DNA of 44,753 nt from contig JACZQZ010000006.1 of the NCBI GenBank assembly GCA_022545455.1, forward strand, positions 1 through 44,753. The letters run 5' to 3'. The notes under the pieces were generated by a model that had not been told where the DNA came from, ran no database searches, and saw nothing but the letters and a program-made list of their open reading frames with translations. The translations under genes were made by a program, and so were the position numbers. Of the stretch, positions 41,521 to 44,753 are shown piece by piece. Positions within the stretch are counted from its first letter, which is position 1, and each line of letters opens with the position of its first letter. The DNA is from Pseudomonadota bacterium (GTDB lineage: Bacteria > Pseudomonadota > Alphaproteobacteria > Rhodospirillales > 2-02-FULL-58-16).

Positions 41521-43506
41521 TCAAAGTTCGCGCAGGAAGTCAACCACGCGTTTTTCCATCTCCTTGATGGTGCTCACGATCTCGGTCCTGACGATGTCTT
41601 CCATCACCGGAACCTTCTCCGGATCCGAGACCCTGGCGATATAAAACCACCCGGAAATTATCAGCATGAGCACGCTTCCCCGGAGCATCATGATCTCCGC
41701 GCCAATTTTTCCGTGCTTTATCAGGGCCTTGGATAGCTTGAAAAAATATCGTAGCGGAAATTCCTCGTCCTTCAGGTCGCACAATTCAATGAGCTCGGCG
41801 CAAAGCTTCTCGACGGCGGCGCCATAATCCTCATCCGTCCACGCGCGGTCGAAGTCGGCGCGCGTATAGCGGGGGAACTTGTTCAGGATATCGTCAATCT
41901 CTTTGGCTTTGTCGAGGGTGCCGTTCAGAGAGACACCCTTGGCGACCTTGGGAATGGCCCCTTCCATGCGCACGCCGTCGCTGCAGTTGTAGTATGTCCG
42001 GCCTTGGCTGTTTCTGCGGACCGAGCCCTCCACGATGCCCCGGGCCCACTTCATCGTGTGGTCCGTGTACACCGTGCCGCCGAAGTTTCCGGGATAGGGC
42101 TCGTCGAGCACGCCGTCGTACTCGAGCCCCTTGTCCTGCATGTATGTGGAGTCCTTGGCATGATGGACCTCGGGGTTCTTGGTCCCGAAATCCATTCCGA
42201 AGAAATAGATCTCGCGCGAACCCAACTCCTGGGCGAACGACAGCCCGCAGTTGGATACGGTCGGCCCGACGTCGTCGAGGCCCGTGTCGTCCCCCAAAGA
42301 GAACATTTCCCAGGTGCACAGCCCGGGGCGGAAGAAAAACAGCGTTTTCTCGAAAAGGTCCCTGGTGCCGGGGTATATGGTCGGCGTCGCCACCAGGCAT
42401 ATCTTGCCGAGATCGTGGGTCTTCGCGGTCTCGCTTAGAAGATCGTACACGGCTTCCACGTTTTCCATTTCGATCTGGAAATCCGGCGTGATGCCGTTGG
42501 CCAACAACGCCCCGAGGCCGGTACCGCATGAGATGATGAGCGCCTTGTCCTGATTTTCCCGTATCGTGTCGATACCTTCGTCGAGGGAGGGACCGGACCC
42601 GACGACGAACGCCGGCATCCGCGTGGACGCCTTTGTCTTCTTGAAATGGTGGGATTCGTAGTCCTTGAGGTTGTGATACGAATTGCTGATCATCATGATC
42701 TCGTCTTCGACGAATCCCAGTCCCGCGAAGACCAACCGCGCTTCCTTGGAGGTCTCCTCCTTGGTTCTCTCCATGATCGCGTTATGGTAATGGGTGTAAA
42801 CGATGGTGCCGTCGAACAAACTGGGCAACAGGGCGCGGGTCTGGGTTCGTATGTTGAAGGCCACCCTCTTGTAATTCTTTTCCACTTCGAAGAAGAGGTG
42901 CATGTCCTCTTCTTCGAATCGCTCGAAAAGCGCCTCCCAGTCGGTGACGAACAGGGAGTGGTAGAGGAATTCCAGATTGGGCTCGATCAGGAACAACACC
43001 CGGCATTTCGTCCGCTCGACCAAGGGTTCGATGTGCGCGCCCAGGCCGACGCCGAACACGATGAGGCAGAAGCACTCGGGTTTTACCGGCTCGACGGCGA
43101 AATCGATGCCCTCGTCGGCGGCGCGCCGCAGGATCTTGTAGGTGAATGGGCCGGCGACGTCGTCCAGCGTGCTCGTCCTCGGCGGTGTTATGCGCACCCG
43201 GACAGGTTTTTCGAGGAATTCGTCGATTTGCCGCTCGGCATAGCGTTTCGCGCCGGTGCCGTAGAAACGCTCGCCGCGGAATTCGATGTCCACATCCCCG
43301 TTTTCGTCGTCGACCAGCGTGGAATGGGTTTTCTGGAACGACGCCAGAAGCTTGTGGACGGCTTCGAACTTGCGCTCAAAGGCGGCGAGATTTCGCTTGA
43401 ACAGTTTGTCCTTGCCGGGTTTCTTTTTTCGTGCGGGCGCCTTTATTCCGCGTTTTGCCTTTGTTCCGCTGGCCGCTTTTTTTCTGCTAGCCGCCGTTGT
43501 CGCCAT
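41521..43506 (-). CDS. maf: Motility-associated glycosyltransferase Maf (DUF115 family)
   Basis: A 661-residue protein starting MATTAASRKK at 43506 (GGAAAAT upstream); the open frame further upstream is not protein-like. The first 45 residues are Lys/Ala-rich and probably disordered. The central MptE-like DUF115 domain is marked by FVVGSGPSLDEGIDTI (near 300) and ISCGTGLGALLANGITPDFQIEMEN, then FFGMDFG. Maf proteins transfer pseudaminic or legionaminic acid from the CMP-sugar to flagellin, which fits the pse operon upstream. The gene lies directly between flagellin and the GT41 gene. Confidence 0.88.
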   Translation of the reverse strand: MATTAASRKKAASGTKAKRGIKAPARKKKPGKDKLFKRNLAAFERKFEAVHKLLASFQKTHSTLVDDENGDVDIEFRGERFYGTGAKRYAERQIDEFLEKPVRVRITPPRTSTLDDVAGPFTYKILRRAADEGIDFAVEPVKPECFCLIVFGVGLGAHIEPLVERTKCRVLFLIEPNLEFLYHSLFVTDWEALFERFEEEDMHLFFEVEKNYKRVAFNIRTQTRALLPSLFDGTIVYTHYHNAIMERTKEETSKEARLVFAGLGFVEDEIMMISNSYHNLKDYESHHFKKTKASTRMPAFVVGSGPSLDEGIDTIRENQDKALIISCGTGLGALLANGITPDFQIEMENVEAVYDLLSETAKTHDLGKICLVATPTIYPGTRDLFEKTLFFFRPGLCTWEMFSLGDDTGLDDVGPTVSNCGLSFAQELGSREIYFFGMDFGTKNPEVHHAKDSTYMQDKGLEYDGVLDEPYPGNFGGTVYTDHTMKWARGIVEGSVRRNSQGRTYYNCSDGVRMEGAIPKVAKGVSLNGTLDKAKEIDDILNKFPRYTRADFDRAWTDEDYGAAVEKLCAELIELCDLKDEEFPLRYFFKLSKALIKHGKIGAEIMMLRGSVLMLIISGWFYIARVSDPEKVPVMEDIVRTEIVSTIKEMEKRVVDFLREL

Positions 43507-43731
43507 ATTTTCCAACCACGTGAACTCGAAAACCTTGCCGGGGTGCCGCCGCGCCGGTGACCGGCCCTCTGCCGTGGACGGCATGGGATAACACGTGACG
43601 AGGGGAAACAGAAAGGCGTTTCTCAGTTTTCGCCACGCCTGCGCACACGGGCGGCGGCGTAGGCCCGAACCGGCCACCGTCGCCCCTGGACAGTCCACCC
43701 ATGTCTTTTACATAGTGCCTGCCCCATAGAA

Positions 43732-43756
43732 AAAGGAGGGCCTCGAGCCCTCCTTT
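43732..43756 (-). terminator. Intrinsic terminator of the flagellin gene
   Basis: Minus-strand stem AAAGGAGGGC-TCGAG-GCCCTCCTTT (perfect 10 bp), followed by TT then CTAT, 22 bp past the flagellin stop. The plus strand also reads as a hairpin but without a T run. Confidence 0.88.
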
Positions 43757-43777
43757 CCCCGATTATGGTGTCGTGAT

Positions 43778-44753
43778 CTACCGGAAGAGCAACAGGATGC
43801 TCTGCTCCGCCTGGCCGGCGAAGGCCAGGGCCTGGATGCCCAACTGCTGGCGGGTCTGCAGGGCCAGCAGGTTGGCGCCTTCCTCGTTGAGGTCGGCCAG
43901 GGTCAGCTTGTCGGCGCCCGTCTGCAGGGTGTTCACGTAGTTCGCGGTGAACTCGAGACGGGTCTGCAGCAGGGCCACGTTGGAGCCCAGCGTCTTGGCC
44001 TTGGTGCGCAGGGTCGTCAAGGCCGATTCAAGGTCGGTGACCAGGCTGTTGATCTGGGTGGTGAACGTCGAATCGATGACGTACTGCCCGGTCACGTCGC
44101 CGACGGTGACGCTGACGCCGGCGGTGGTCACGCCGGCGAAACTCACGAAATTGGCGCTGGCATCGCCCGCGGAGGCGATGGTGAAGGTGAACGTGGTGCC
44201 CGCGGCAAAGGTCTGGGTGGTCGTAAACGTGGCCGAGGCCTGGCCGGCCGAGCCCACGGTGATGGTCACCGTATTGGTGCCGTACTCGAACGTAAATGTG
44301 CCGGTTGTATCGAATGAAAACGCGCTCTGGCCGGCATAGGTGACGGTGAGCGAGTCCCCGTTGGTGACGGTCAGGCCGGTGGCGAAGTCGTAGGACACGT
44401 TGAACACGGCGCCGCTCAGCTCCGCCGCCGTCACCGCGTTGCGGATGGCAAGCCCGGCGCCGCCTTCGGTCACGTCCACCGAATTGACGACCAGGGTGGA
44501 CGAGGTGTCGGTGCTGAACTCGACGGTCAGCTTCTCGCCGGTGCCGTTGATCAGGTTCAGTCCCTGGAACTGGGTGTCCCTGGCCAGGTTGGCGATCTGG
44601 TTGCGCAGGTCGTTGAACTGGCTGACCAGCTCGGCGATGGTGGCGGACGTCGCCGACTTGGCGGAGACCACGAGACCTTTCATCTGGGCGACGATGGACT
44701 CGATCCCCTCGGTGCCGTCCAGGGCCGCGGTGAGGCTGCTGATGCCCTGGTCG
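43778..44753 (-). CDS. Flagellin (C-terminal part, 5' end outside the window)
   Basis: At least 324 residues of a flagellin; the start lies beyond the right edge. The visible part begins in the N-terminal D1 helix (DQGISSLTAALDGTEGIESI, NQIANLARDTQFQGLNLI, a classical flagellin motif), has a Thr/Ser/Val-rich variable middle (about 200 residues) and ends in the conserved C-terminal helices (ALTTLRTKAKTLGSNVALLQTRLEFTANYVNTLQTGADKLTLADLNEEGANLLALQTRQQLGIQAL...SILLLF). The Ser/Thr-rich middle is the expected glycan acceptor for the neighbouring Maf system. Confidence 0.95.
   Translation of the reverse strand, partial: DQGISSLTAALDGTEGIESIVAQMKGLVVSAKSATSATIAELVSQFNDLRNQIANLARDTQFQGLNLINGTGEKLTVEFSTDTSSTLVVNSVDVTEGGAGLAIRNAVTAAELSGAVFNVSYDFATGLTVTNGDSLTVTYAGQSAFSFDTTGTFTFEYGTNTVTITVGSAGQASATFTTTQTFAAGTTFTFTIASAGDASANFVSFAGVTTAGVSVTVGDVTGQYVIDSTFTTQINSLVTDLESALTTLRTKAKTLGSNVALLQTRLEFTANYVNTLQTGADKLTLADLNEEGANLLALQTRQQLGIQALAFAGQAEQSILLLFR

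Noticed and set aside
1-44753. CRISPR arrays, tRNA or rRNA genes, insertion sequences, prophage genes
   Set aside because: None found by eye; repeats seen are short palindromes or small tandem repeats, and no transposase or integrase motif is present.

Overview
The window reads as a GC-rich chromosome segment of a polarly flagellated alphaproteobacterium, most likely of the Rhodospirillales. The evidence is the gene content: FliX, FlaF, MotE, a DUF6468 protein, a one-cysteine DksA and CtrA-type TTAA-N7-TTAA boxes, together with the gene order. No phage, transposase, tRNA, rRNA or CRISPR was seen. Almost all of the DNA serves the flagellum: motor and switch, rod, rings, hook, junction, filament and filament glycosylation.

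Region 1 (1-9313, minus strand) is one long motor/chemotaxis operon, transcribed fliL - fliM - DUF6468 - motE - cheY - cheZ - motB-like - motB - large TPR lipid-envelope-side protein, with several overlapping start/stop codons. A further minus-strand gene begins at 65 and leaves the window. Of the two tandem MotB-type proteins only one keeps the proton-path aspartate.

Region 2 (9438-13827, plus strand) is flgF - flgG-like - flgG - flgA - flgH, driven by a clear sigma-54 promoter and closed by a strong intrinsic terminator. flgG is duplicated in tandem. A mosaic of palindromic repeats follows, related to a copy at the left edge.

Region 3 (14066-15128, minus) holds fliX, with a CtrA-type box, and dksA. 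Region 4 (15371-19285, plus) is a complete ferric-iron ABC transporter (fbpA-fbpB-fbpC) sitting inside the flagellar cluster, with candidate iron operators upstream.

Region 5 (19309-27115, plus) is flgE, then flgI - flgJ(N) - flgN-like - flgK - flgL. flgE and flgI each have a -24/-12 promoter, and about 85-92 bp upstream a CCGGCAAT..CTGCCC element that looks like the enhancer of a FlbD-type activator; flgF has a variant of it.

Region 6 (27183-43506) is a filament-modification island: a FemAB/GNAT-type acyltransferase and a B12-binding radical SAM enzyme on the plus strand, then on the minus strand a tight seven-gene nonulosonic-acid operon (pseG, sugar formyltransferase, pseI, spsF-type cytidylyltransferase, Gfo/Idh/MocA oxidoreductase, DegT aminotransferase, GT-B-like glycosyltransferase). 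Two different flaF genes flank this operon. A TPR-GT41 (SPINDLY/OGT-like) protein, a Maf-type (DUF115) motility glycosyltransferase and the 3' part of a flagellin gene (to the right edge) follow. The likely logic is that a CMP-activated, possibly N-formylated, nonulosonate is made here and placed on flagellin by Maf and/or the GT41 protein, while FlaF proteins tune flagellin output. All functions are inferred from the sequence alone.
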